Below, in pieces: positions 45,586 through 56,589 of a stretch of DNA of 64,000 bases. Position 1 is the first letter of the stretch; the number at the start of each line of letters is the position of its first letter. Source of the stretch: Otatea glauca (Eukaryota; Streptophyta; Magnoliopsida; Poales; Poaceae); assembly GCA_036346275.1 (NCBI GenBank), contig CM070715.1, positions 76,743,667 to 76,807,666 on the forward strand, read 5' to 3'. A program made the translations under genes and the position numbers. The notes beneath the pieces were generated by a model. That model saw only the letters and a program-made list of their open reading frames with translations. It searched no databases and was not told where the DNA came from.

Positions 45586-45955
45586 CCTCCTCCCTCTCCA
45601 CGATCGCCCGCGTATCACCAGACCCCCATCGCCCGAGGTCGCTTCAGATCGGATCCTCGGGATTCGCGCGGAGGAGAGCTGGCTAGTGTGACGCTCCCGA
45701 GGCTTTGGTCTCCGTTGCCGTTTACTTCAGCGGCTGGCTACACTACGCTACGACTCGGCGGTGGAGGTGGTGATGCCTGACGCGGGTGCAATGCGAATGC
45801 GTGCGTGTTGGGGAGGGTGGAGGCGAGGTGGCAGCCGCGTGTCGCGTCCTGCGCCGGAATAAGCGCGGCGCTGCCGCGCAATTATTATTTGTCGAGGATA
45901 TTACTACTAGTAGTTAACTGTCAATTGAAGGGTAAATAAATATGAAAATTACTAA
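45586..45955. promoter_or_regulatory. Upstream region of the CH-domain gene
   Basis: GC-rich DNA directly upstream of the CH gene start codon, the expected 5' UTR/promoter zone. I see no decisive TATA motif. Confidence 0.35.
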
Positions 45956-46021
45956 TTTGAGGTTATATTCATCAAAGATTTGATGATGTTTGAGGTTATA
46001 TTCATCAAAGATTTGATGATG
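45956..46021. repeat. 33-bp tandem duplication containing a palindrome
   Basis: Two identical copies (45956-45988, 45989-46021) of a unit starting tttgaggttatatt. Each unit holds the inverted repeat catcaaa-ga-tttgatg. Confidence 0.9.
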
Positions 46022-46579
46022 GTACTTTCTCCTTATGATAAACGGTAGCATCTACACATCAAAAACTCTCTCCTTATAAACAAATGGCTTCATCTATACC
46101 TCTTTATAATGCACCTAAGCATCTTTTTCTACATCCACCCTAAATAATGCACCCTACTAGAGATGGCCTAACCTTCATGCACTCAGCAAAACGTCCCCAG
46201 AAACTTAACTCCTTAAAAATTAACCTCTCAGATCTTTTCTCAGCTTTACTCACCCACATCCGATGGCTATTGTTTAATGTGTCTAACTCATCCTCGTGGC
46301 CACAAATGATCTCCCCACCTCCAAAGATCATCTCAGGGAAAAGGAAACAAATATCCTGGAATTAAGGAAAAGAAAACAAATGTTCTAGAAAAGGAAAAGA
46401 CCATATATTACGTGCTGGAAAAAGGAAACCGAAAAACAGGACAATATACTAGTAATGTGATAAGTGACATAATTAGCTCATTCCTTCCATCATTTTCCTT
46501 TTCCCTCGAAAGACCCTCATAACGTGAGAAGTGACATCACTTCCTTCATCCTCCTTTCCTCCTCTGTTCCCTTCCCCTC

Positions 46580-47110
46580 AAACTAAAAATAGTTTTTATA
46601 TTTCAAATTTTCCACTCAAGTTATTGAAAACAATTATTTTTTTTACCACTTTCGAAAGTTTTTAAGCGAATTTTTCAAACCGAAAGTTTGTAGAATAGAG
46701 ACATTTCGATCTGGAAGTTTTTAAATTGAATATTTTCGGAGCTGAAAATTTTCGATTTAATTTGTTTTTGAGTTTAAACTTTCTAATTTGAAAATTTTTT
46801 GTTTAAAATTTTTTGAGCTGAAACTTTCTGATTTAAAATTTTTGGATTGAATTTTTTTGAGTTGAACTTTAAATCGAAACTTTTCGAACCAAAAGTTTTT
46901 TGAATCAAAAGTTTTTGAATAGAAAGCTTTAAAGTTTTCTGAATTGAAACTTTCTAATTTGAATTTTTTTGAATTAAACTTTTTCAAGTTGAAACTTTTT
47001 GATTTGAAACTTTTCTAATTTGAAACTTTTTGATTTTTTTTTTTTAGTTTTAAATTTTGAGTTGAAACTTCCTATTTAAAATTTTCAAAGTTTAAATATT
47101 CTAAATTTAA
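46580..47110. repeat. Degenerate low-complexity repeat (gaaactttt / aaaattttc words)
   Basis: About 530 bp made of variants of tttgaaactttt, attttgaa and ttttcgaa. On the minus strand it reads as Lys/Phe/Ser/Asn-rich peptide with recurring SKNF-like residues. It is a decayed short tandem repeat, not a gene. Confidence 0.75.
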
Positions 47111-47119
47111 TTTTTTGTG

Positions 47120-48280
47120 TTTAAGAGGGAAGAAGGAGGTGGGAGAAGTGAGTAGGGAAAAGGGAAGGAGGAGGTGGATGGACAAGATGAGACATATCAT
47201 CAAGAGTGTCCTTAAATTTGTTAGTCTAAGGTTAACCTCAAAATAGTCATACCTAATAAATATTGGATAATCTGATCTATTCGATTGAAAAAAAATCAAA
47301 TGATCCACATTGAATTTAGCATACGTAAAATGTTGTATGAAATTAGGTTTTATCCAAATTTCTAAAAACAAAAAAAGTAGGCCAACTGTGCTCGCAAGGC
47401 CTTCGAACCCAGCCAGGAGAGCTAAAGGCACTGAGCGATGCCCTAGCTCTTAGGTGTGTAAGACAAAGAGAGGGAGGGAGTGACGGTGGCAGTGATCACG
47501 TCGTTGGCATGACTCCCAAGCCTACGACAGCGGGCAGTGGGTCCTCTGGCGGCCGGTGTTCATTCTCCTCCTCCTTTATGCTCTTTAAAACCCAGGTTTG
47601 TGTTCCTCCTCGAGGTAGAGAAGAACGGCGTGATTTTCCCTTCTTTTTCTCGATCTTTAATCCACCTCCGTCTTCCTCCTTCCCAGCTTGCTCCGACGAG
47701 ATCATTGGCTAATTGACACCCTCATGTGGTCCTTGGCCTCGATAGTCTTCCTTCACCTCGTGGATGCTGCTTTGCACGTAACCTATGGTTACCAAAGGAC
47801 GGTGACGACGATCGACAATTTTAGGTGCTCCATGGATGGCAAGGTACTCTTGGTGCTCTTAGTTGCCAAACCTCTGTGTTGATTGTGCTTGGTTGTGCTG
47901 TTGTTTCAGCTGTGTGGTGGTTGCGGTGCTTGGTGACTTGTTGTCTTTTTCTGTGGAGTAAGCCTTTGTGGTTTGTTGTTCTTGGTCAACATGGTCTTTT
48001 ACCTGGTCAAGAAGTGGATTCTATGGCTATGTGTAGCTTTGGTTGCATCTTGGGACTACTTGGTGAATTGCCTCACTTGGTGGTTTGTGGCATTGTATCT
48101 TTGAAAGCTTCGCTAGTGATCCGTGGCAGTACAACAGTGATATTGTTTCTGGGACATCGTCTTTGATGAGCTTTGCCTGCTTCGCTGACTTTGAGTTGGT
48201 GCTCTATGAGTATATTTGATCTTATGTCATTTATATATTATATGTGTGTATGTGTATATATATGTGTGTATGTATATGTG
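47120..48280. other. Intergenic stretch, no gene recognised
   Basis: Mixed-composition DNA. Frames open at 47509-47712, 47688-47882 and 47825-48166 show no domain or family motif. A tatgtgtgtatg microsatellite lies at about 48235-48285. Confidence 0.45.
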
Positions 48281-48284
48281 CGTA

Positions 48285-48682
48285 TAGGAATAGAGCACCA
48301 TGGAGTATAGGTACCATGATTTCAAATGCGTGAATTCAAGCCATATTCGGGTATATTTTTTTGAAAATTTTAATTTTAGGGTATATACTCATCTATAACA
48401 ATTCAAATGAAACACATAAATTTGAAAAAAATATACTCGTATTCAAAGATTTTGAAAAAAAACTAGATCACATGCTTTGCCGATTTATATATAAAATTAG
48501 CACATACTTACAATCAAATTATCATCAAAAAGGAAACTCTAGTTTGAATTTCAGTTCAGACTTGTTTGAACTAGTGAGTAAACTAGTTAAACTCAATATC
48601 CTAAAATTTTTAAAAAGTTCGCATGCAATACATAGGGGAATATACCCGCTCATGGTGCCAAACTCTATGGTGCCCCAAGTAA
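48285..48682. mobile_element. Foldback MITE with gagcaccat(g/a)gagt ends
   Basis: The left end gagcaccatggagt...ggtaccatga and the complement of the right end ggggcaccatagagttt-ggcaccatgag match over about 30 bp, with looser inverted symmetry inward. About 400 bp, non-coding. Exact ends and the target duplication are unclear. Confidence 0.55.
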
Positions 48683-48694
48683 TTATATATATAT

Positions 48695-49077
48695 AGGAAA
48701 ATGATTCCATACTCCTGGGTGTACGTACTCCCATCTCCAGTATACCATTTAAATGATATTGTTATACCTCTTTATCCTTTTGAGTATACTCTAATACTGA
48801 TTATAAGATACTCCAAAGTGAGTTCCATGAAAAAAATTCATTAAAGTCCACCCTTTTATAGTATAATTTGTTTATATATTCTTTTTACATGTGGAAAAGG
48901 GTAAGTAGCAAAAAAAAAATAAAGGGCTCTGATAATTTTTTTCAACCATATCGCATTGGAGTATCTTAAAATTATTATTTGAGTATACCGAAAGTGATAA
49001 AGGAGTATATAGTGTTCATTTAAGTGGTATATTAGAGGTGGGAGTATGTACTCCCGGGAGTACGGAAAAGGCTTCCT
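48695..49077. mobile_element. 383-bp foldback MITE flanked by TATATATA
   Basis: The ends AGGAAAATGATTCCATACTCC and, complemented, AGGAAGCCTTTTCCGTACTCC begin inverted arms of about 90 bp that share gtatacc, actcc and ttaaatga words. TATATATA lies on both sides, a possible target site or duplication. It inserted just beside the MITE at 48285-48682. Confidence 0.7.
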
Positions 49078-49140
49078 ATATATATACACACATACACACA
49101 CACATACACACACACATAAACATATACACACATTCATACA
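49078..49140. repeat. TA/CA microsatellite
   Basis: atatatatacacacatacacacac-type simple repeat adjoining the MITE on its right. Confidence 0.9.
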
Positions 49141-50131
49141 TACATTTATTTGTTTTTGGAGACCTTGCACGTTGGGGTGGCTATTGCTCGGTGAGAAATT
49201 TGTGACAATAAGTCGTTTTATTGTTATAAATGGTTCTTGCCTAGTTAATTTACGTATTCAGTTCAATTTGTTTCAACTGTTCTAAATAAAGTTCAATGTA
49301 ACTTCTGTCTACTGTTGATTAGCCTTCTCAATACATGCTCTTTATCGCTTGTAATATTGATAGATATTAATCTGTAAACAAGTATACTACATGATATATA
49401 TGAACTGTTAGGGTGATCAATTGAATTGATACTGAAGCATACTAATTTTGGCATGTTTGAACACTAAAATTGTAGGATTGTATAAAAAGAACGTCACAAA
49501 TTACTCTATTGATCTTATCCCTTACGGTGAGTGAGTCTTGTTAATCCAGGCAGCTTGACATCTAAGAGCAAATTCTTTATCAATATGAGCTATGTCATTA
49601 GTTATATGCCATTGTTTACTGTCCTTTTGACATACATGAATAATTGAATTACATGAGCTGTCTTTATGCATTGATACGGTTAATATCATGCTCCTCTCTC
49701 TATGTATTTTATATGAGAATATTATTTGTTGGTTATTCGTTAAGTTTGAAATTAAAGTAATAAGAAAAATGTTAATACCGGATTTACAATAACATAAAAT
49801 ACCTCTAATTTCCGGGCCGGGCCAAAACGTTTGGGGTTTTGTGGGCGTACGGCCGTGCTGCAGCAAGCGTGTTGCCGTCAACGCTCACGAGCCGGGACAA
49901 AACCGCGAGACGAAACAGACGCGGCCGGTCTCGACTCTCGAGTCATGGGGTCCAATCCGTCATCCGATTCGTGTGGCCAGGGCTTCTTAAATAGGAGTCC
50001 AAGCACGGTGATTTTTCGTGGTGCTGACGATGATGAGTCCGTGGTTCGAGTTTTTTTTGCTTATCCGCCTCAATTGCTGGAGTAGGAGGCAACCAGCCAT
50101 TAAGTATTTGAAGAAGATTTTCATTTGGAAG
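49141..50131. other. Intergenic stretch, no gene recognised
   Basis: AT-rich to about 49800, then GC-richer to the hAT insertion point. No conserved coding pattern on either strand. Confidence 0.45.
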
Positions 50132-50223
50132 CTCGTGAGCAAGGTTACAAAAACCGCCGAAATTCGGCGAAATCTCGCCGAAATCTCGGATTTCGGACCC
50201 CAGCGAGTTTGCATAGATCGGTC

Positions 50224-51165
50224 GGATGTAAAAATCCGAAAAAAATTTGAAGTTGCTACAGATATTTTGATTTTTTATTTTTTCAAGTAGATTTCGCAAA
50301 ACCGCCGAGATTTCGAATTTTAAACCGAATTTGAATTTTTTGGCGGATCGACCGAATTATATCAATAAGTTCTCGAAGTGATCTTCAATGATAATGTTTG
50401 AAAAAGTTTATTTTTAGACTTTTGGCACTTCTAAAAACACTCTCTGAATTTTAAAAATTGAGAATGCATTTTCATGCTATGAAAAATTTATGGAGTATCA
50501 TAAGATATGTAGGATAATACATAAAATTTATGAAAATATTTTGACATCATTTGTTATGTTTTAAAAATAAAAATCGAAATAGGATAAAAATCAGTTCACG
50601 CCGACCACTTGGAAGTAGTCCGCGTGAACGACCTTTTGCGCCGGACTACTTCAAGTGGTCCGCGTGAACAACTGTTGCGCGGATGGGAAAATCCGGAAAA
50701 AATTGAAATTACTACAATGAAATTTCGAATTTTTATTTTTTCATGAGATTTCTAAAAAGCTAGAGATTTCGAATTTTAAACAGAATTTGAATTTTTGGCG
50801 GATCTCGACCGAATTATATCAATAAGTTCTCGTGAAGTGATCTTCAATGATAATGTTTCAAAAGTTTATTTTTAGACTTTTTGGCATTTCTGTAGTAAAC
50901 ACTCTCTGAATTTTAAAAATTGAGAATGCATTTTCATGCTATGAAAAATTTATGAGAGTATCATAAGATATGTAGGATAATACATAAAATTTATGAAAAT
51001 ATTTTAACATCATTTGTTATGTTTTAAAAATAAAAATCGAAATAGGATAAAGTCACCACGTCGGACCACTTGGAAGTAGTCCCGTGAACGACCTTTTGCG
51101 CCGGACTACTTCAAGTGGTCCGCGTGAACGAGGTTTTGCGCCGGATGGAAAAATCCGGAAAAATT
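50224..51165. repeat. Two and a part tandem copies of a ~460-bp unit in the hAT element
   Basis: Units start at ggatg...aaaatccg: 50224-50680, 50681-51142, and a short third start at 51143. Each full unit carries an inverted repeat accactt(g)gaagtagtcc / ggactacttcaagtggt separated by about 25 bases. The copies differ by scattered one- or two-base indels. Confidence 0.85.
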
Positions 51166-51310
51166 GAAATTGCTAAAACTTAGGTAAAAACTTAGGTAAA
51201 AAGCAGAACATTTAAAACTTTGTTCTAAATGCAACTTAGGTAAAAACTTTGGTAAAAATCTTAGGTAAAAATGAACATTTAAAACTTTGTTCCAAATGCA
51301 ACTAGCATGA
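51166..51310. repeat. Short tandem words 'acttaggtaaaa' in the hAT element
   Basis: The word acttaggtaaaa and the longer block gaacatttaaaactttgtt(c)...aatgcaact recur two to four times. Confidence 0.8.
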
Positions 51311-52072
51311 TTTCAAGGTATGATTTTGAGTCATTTCCACACTTAGGATTAAATCAAGATCTTAGGCACTATTCCTCTTAAAAATAACTCAACACTGTTT
51401 CTAACCTCTTGAGAGGTCTTTTAACCTTGATTAAAAATCTTCAAGACTCTTTCTCCTTTTTCCTTTCCTTTCAAGTCATGTACCTACTGTCGGAGGCTTT
51501 AATACATCGTCAATCATTGAAGTTCCTTCACAACTCATTCCACCGAGAGGCTCTCGCCATTTCACTTTCCCTGCACAGCTCACTTCTCCACCTCCTCCTC
51601 TGCAGTCCTGGCCAAGCTCCGCCAAATCCGCCAGATCTAAGGCTCAGAGGCAAATCTCGGCCTCCTGTATGAGATTTGATTCTTGAAGGCGATATTTCGG
51701 TTCTTGAAGGCGAAATTTGGGCTTCCAAAAATTGGTATGAACAAATTGATTTGTTGGATTTTAAGTGTAGCTGTAATTTTCTTGCTTATTTAGACATGTA
51801 TTCATGTGGGATATAGTCTAGTAAGAACTAACAATGCATGTACTCATTTGGGAATTGGGATTCATATGTCAGTATGTATTCAAAACTCAAAATTCCATGT
51901 CACTTACTCACTTGGTCACTTATGGTAGTATGGTACAGCTAGTAAGCCTCACAACGAAAGGCATATATCATGCATTTTAGCAAACATCGTGAGTTAAGAT
52001 TGTTGACTACATGCAAACAAGCACATGGCCATACAAGCTTATATATCATGCATTTGTTCGTAATGATGCAGG

Positions 52073-55000
52073 CTGTAGGTCGTTGTGATGGCGGAGCCTC
52101 AGGGTACCGTATGGGACCACGGGGAGCGCATCGGTTCAGGGTCGAGGTGCAACTACTGCGCGCATGTTATGAAGGGTGGAGGGCGACCGTCCTTAAGGAA
52201 CATTTGGTCGCCGCGCCGTGATGTGAAGGCTCGCCCAACGTGCCTAAAGTGATTAGGCGAGCCATGATCGCGACCTCCGTGGTGGCCGTGATGAAAGAAG
52301 GAGAAGCGCGATTCGCTGCGTCGAGAGGAGGCTTGCACCGAATGGGCCACCATGGGCACGGAGGACGAGCGACTTAAGATGGCCATAAAGCCTCTAAACA
52401 AGAGGCCTACCTGAGGAGCCAAGGTTTGACGCAAGGTTCGGGTTCCGGGAGTGGTGCACGGAAGTCTTCAATTCAGTCGACTATCAGCAAAATGTTCGGT
52501 CGGTCCAAATCGACACGGGAAAGCCATGCCTCCATGGATGTCGACCTTGCGGGCCCGTGCCCGCAAAGAACCTCGATTGACACCGCATTCCAAAGGGGAA
52601 GCGGGAGAAGCTAGGGAGGATGGTCAAAGTGGTTACATGCTAATGCAATTCCGGAAGGAAGGTGGATCGCCGTATTTCACAGGTACGAATCTCTTGTGTG
52701 TTTGTAAGTTACACGTCGTGTGATGATTGTACTAATCTCTTGTGCATGCGGTCAAAGCTGCAATTAAGCTGACGCAGGAGCTAGGCCCAGGGGTTCGTGC
52801 ACCACGAGGATACTGAGATAGACGTAAGTACTTGGACGCGAATGAGCGGGAGATTGTGAAGTACCTTCGGAGGTTCGTGGACGATCGGGCCACCTTTGGT
52901 GTTACAGATGATGTGCGACACTGGGCGGGACCTACACAACAGTATCATCAACTTCATGGTATACCGCAATGGGATGATGTTCTTCCATAAGACCGTAAAT
53001 GCCACAGTACAAAATTCATTTTTTCCTATTCGTATGATCTTTATTGCCACACGTACTAAATTCTTGCTTGCTCATTCGCAGCTAAGGTCCAAAACCACAA
53101 ATACCTACTAGCCGAGATAACAAAGGTGGTGGCCGAGGAGATTGGGGTGGAGCATGTTGTGCGGTGGTTATTGACAATGGTGCTAACTTCAAGAAAGCAT
53201 GCGGATGTTACGAGTGCAAGACCCTCGTATAGTATGGCAGCCTTGCTTGGCACACACCGTAAATCTTATGCTAAAAGACGTGTGCGAGGATGAATGTATC
53301 AAAGATATTGTGGCACGTGCCAAGAGAATCTGCAGATTTTTATACAACCACAAGAATCTACATGCGCAGATGAGGCAACATATTGGTGGAGAGTTGGTGA
53401 GGCCAAATGCCACTAGATTTGGGACGACCTTTGTTTTCCTTGATAGCTTCTTGAAAAAAGGAAAAGTTCCAAGAAGGATGACACATCCCGACCGGATAGG
53501 TAGTAGGTGGGTTGAAATGGCGGAGGGCACGCATATGACCACCTCGTGGGTGGATTTACGGACATGGGTGGAGTGGACCGTGGTGGCCGAGAACCCTTGT
53601 ACAAGTTGTTGAGGTTCGCGGATCAAGACAAGTTACCAACAATCGTGGTGTAATGATGCGATGCGCAATTGCACGGAATGAGTACAACAATAACTTACGG
53701 AGCATGGAGAATAAAGACAAGATATTCCTACAAGTCATGGAAAAGAGATTTGCGAAATAAGGAAACCACATTTGTGCAAGTGGTAAGTGAAATTAACATG
53801 TTCGGTTCTATTATGCTAAGTATGCAATGTTCGCATCTATTATACTAACTATGCAATCTTTTCATCAATTGCACCTCCGTCCCGACCAAGTCCCAGCTCT
53901 CATACAACATATGCAAGACTCCAGATACATGGGAGCGCCTCGATCGCACTAAGCATTATGGTCGATGACGATGCTACGCGGTGAAGGCTCTACGAGAAGC
54001 AGACACATACCGTCTTAGACGGGACGTTTTGCCACCAAATTATGCAGACCAGCCCGTCGATAACCAAATGACGGCAAGTAAGTACATAAACCGAGGTTGG
54101 TTGGTATGTTGTTGTGTAGCACTCATCGACTTTTCTTTTTCGTGTTGTTCACACTCAATGGTGGATGGCCTTCGAATGAGACGCCAATGCAAAAGTTCGC
54201 CTTGAGGTTGGTGTCCCAAAGGCGATCGTCGAGTGGGTGTGAACGCAATTGGAGCACATTTGCTTTGGTGCACACGCAGCTACGAAACCGTTTAAGTTAT
54301 GCGAAGCTCCAACACTCGTGTTCGTGCACTACAACTGCGACTTCGCCGAGACTATGAATCCACTCGCGGACTCCAAGACGAAGACCCTATGGATCGCTCG
54401 ATCGAGGATGCGATGCATCCCGGCATGACCCAATTGCGAGTGGTTCGACTCATCCAGTCTCACCGGGAGCCTCTACTCGACGAGGACAAGTCGCACGACC
54501 CACCCCTCCCAAATGAGATTCGTGGTTGACTCCATCCCAATGGAAGAGATGTATGAGGCAACAGTAAACAATGCAATTGTTTTCCATTCCACTTTTAACC
54601 ATGTATGTCCAAACACGAGAACAATGTTAACCTTACTTCTAATTGGCCACAGAGGGAAGAGCCTCCCAGTTGGGCGGAGTGGAACATCGGAGACACGCAC
54701 AGGGAAGAGAAAGCGTGCTACCGACGCCGAGGATGACGACACTCTAGCAGAGCTTTAGGCGGATTACAAAAGTTATCGGGCAGCCAGAGTGGTAAGGAAA
54801 AGGAAAAGGCCGAATTGATGATGAGCCTATTGTCGGCAGTGAGGACGACACGGCAACACCTTCTCATAATGTGCAAGACCTCGAGTAGCTCAATGATCGC
54901 GATGACTCTCCGGCGATGACGGACGGAAGTCGACCGGTACTCCTCCGCCTGTCCACAATCACAATCACCGGCGGGAGGATTGCATCGAGGGTATCGCCCG

Positions 55001-55493
55001 AGAGGTGACTCCCAGCAGCACCAGCGATGGCGGGAAGGGCACATCGCGTGGTGGGGGTGGACGCCAGCGACAACCACAGGATGGTGCTCAATCATGGTGT
55101 AGCAGCGAGTCCTCCAGCCATTTGGGCATTCCAGTTGAGCATACCGGGTATAGTCAAATGCCGTATGGATGGGATCAGGGTGGGTACGGATGGGATCAGG
55201 GTGGGTACGGTTACAGACAGAGTTATGATGGATCGAGCATCTCTTTGCCATTTGACTACAATGATCCATATGTCGATCCATACGCACGGCACTCATCTGC
55301 CAATGTCATGTACCTTCACCAGTCCGAGAAACCTGATACCTGGGAGTCTCATTACCAGCATTGGAAGTCTGCCTGGCTACCACGAGACATGACCTGGGAG
55401 GAATACAAGCAACAACACGAGAGGAGGTACCACGAGATCATTGTCGACAACACGGAGGTGGAGTTTGCACCAGGGGCGCTTTACTACTCGTAG
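52073..55493 (+). pseudogene. hAT transposase, BED zinc finger to dimerisation domain, frameshifted
   Basis: Pieces in different frames follow the order of a plant Ac/hAT transposase. A BED-type zinc finger (about 52085-52260: CNYC and later LKEH residues) comes first, then a Ser-rich linker. The core (53090-53480) has VVIDNGANFKKAC, WQPCLAHTVNLML, ICRFLYNH and ELVRPNATRFGTTF. The C-terminal dimerisation region (54185-54340) has LQKFALRLVSQ, SSSGCERNWSTF and RLSY. A Gly/Tyr-rich tail with a GYGWDQG repeat ends at a stop at 55491-55493. Single-base frame changes between blocks and internal stops show it is inactive, though some interruptions could be introns. Confidence 0.85.
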
Positions 55494-56469
55494 GTATGTG
55501 ATGCAAACATACATTCATTTAATTGTCATATGCAAATATGTGAAGACTTGTTGTGTGTATCAATTTTATTACATTCTTAATAATTTTCATGTCAATATAC
55601 ACTAATTGTTTCGAATTATGACTCCCAATCTTCGAATTTTAGTCAAAATGCTGCCGAAATTTCTTACTTCACGCATACCCGATTCCACAATTTTAAAAAT
55701 TCCTCGAGCTTCAGAACAACTCAAAATTTTATGGCAATATTATTCACATGTCGAATCATGCTATTAAAATTTCAAATATTTATAACATGCTTTGTCTCAT
55801 TTTTCATTCATTCTAAATTGCGGTGAGCGTTTCATTACGACAGTACCAATGTTTCAATTTTTAAAAATTTACATGATTCAAAAAATCTGAAATTTTATGA
55901 CAACATTAATAATACGTCAGAACTCTCCACAAAAAATTTCGAAATTTTTCTCCATCTTTTGGACCAATTTTCAGGCTTGTCCATCTGGCCGAAATTTCGC
56001 CATTTCTCGGCGAGATCTCGCCAATTCTCGCCGAAATTCGGAATTTCCCGGTAGAAAAAAAACCGGATTCAAATTTTGAATTTGAATTTCCGGACGAGAT
56101 TTCTCCGAAATTACCGAATTTCGCCGAAATTTCGTTTTCCGGAACGGTATTTGATCCGAAACCAAAATCCGAAACCCTGCTCGTGAGTATACGTACAATA
56201 ACTGCTGAAATCCAGTGATGATGTGATTTATGAGCATCCAATGGGATTTCAATTGCCGTGGTGGTACTGGCACACGAATAATATAATACCAATATTAAAG
56301 CTAGAAGATTTCGCAGCGCGAAGCCGACGTGGGCGCTCGCCCCCGCGTCGCGTTGCGTGCATAAACAGCGCACCGTTTGTCCGTGCGTACGGTTGGCTCA
56401 ACGTTGAGCCACGTCACCTGTGTGGCTAATTCGGTTGTTCGGCTTAAGTAAATATTCTGTTGTCTTATA

Positions 56470-56560
56470 CGCGAAGCGATACGTAGCGCAGTGGTAAAGC
56501 TCGTCGCATGTGCTGGCCAGGTCGAGAGTTCGAGCCTTGTTTCCGCGCGTGATTTTCCCG
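56470..56560 (+). mobile_element. tRNA-like SINE head (Pol III A and B boxes)
   Basis: TAGCGCAGTGG at 56484-56494 fits the A-box consensus TRGCNNAGYNGG, and GAGTTCGAGCC at about 56526-56536 fits the B box. Their spacing (about 42 bases start to start) is that of a tRNA gene. The sequence does not fold as a clean tRNA, so a tRNA-derived SINE remnant is the better reading. The 3' end of the element is not defined. Confidence 0.5.
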
Positions 56561-56589
56561 GAGCCACGCGTGGCAGGCACGTGCAGTGG

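Larger units (their letters stand above)
50140..56179 (+). mobile_element. Complete 6.04-kb hAT-superfamily DNA transposon
   Basis: Flanked by the perfect 8-bp duplication CTCGTGAG (50132-50139 and 56180-56187), the length used by hAT. The ends are CAAGGTTAC (left) and, complemented, CAGGGTTTC (right), matching the hAT terminal style. Both subterminal zones are packed with cgaaatttcg and gccgaaat words. A decayed BED/hAT transposase lies inside (52073-55493, plus strand). Confidence 0.88.

Noticed and set aside
46757..46987. Lys/Phe/Ser-rich minus-strand frame
   Set aside because: Translation of a degenerate short tandem repeat.
47390..47460. tRNA-like bases (ttcgaacccagcc)
   Set aside because: Only a B-box-like match; no A box at proper spacing and no cloverleaf arms.
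47509..48166. Three consecutive open frames on the plus strand
   Set aside because: No motif, no splice pattern joining them, and composition like intergenic DNA.
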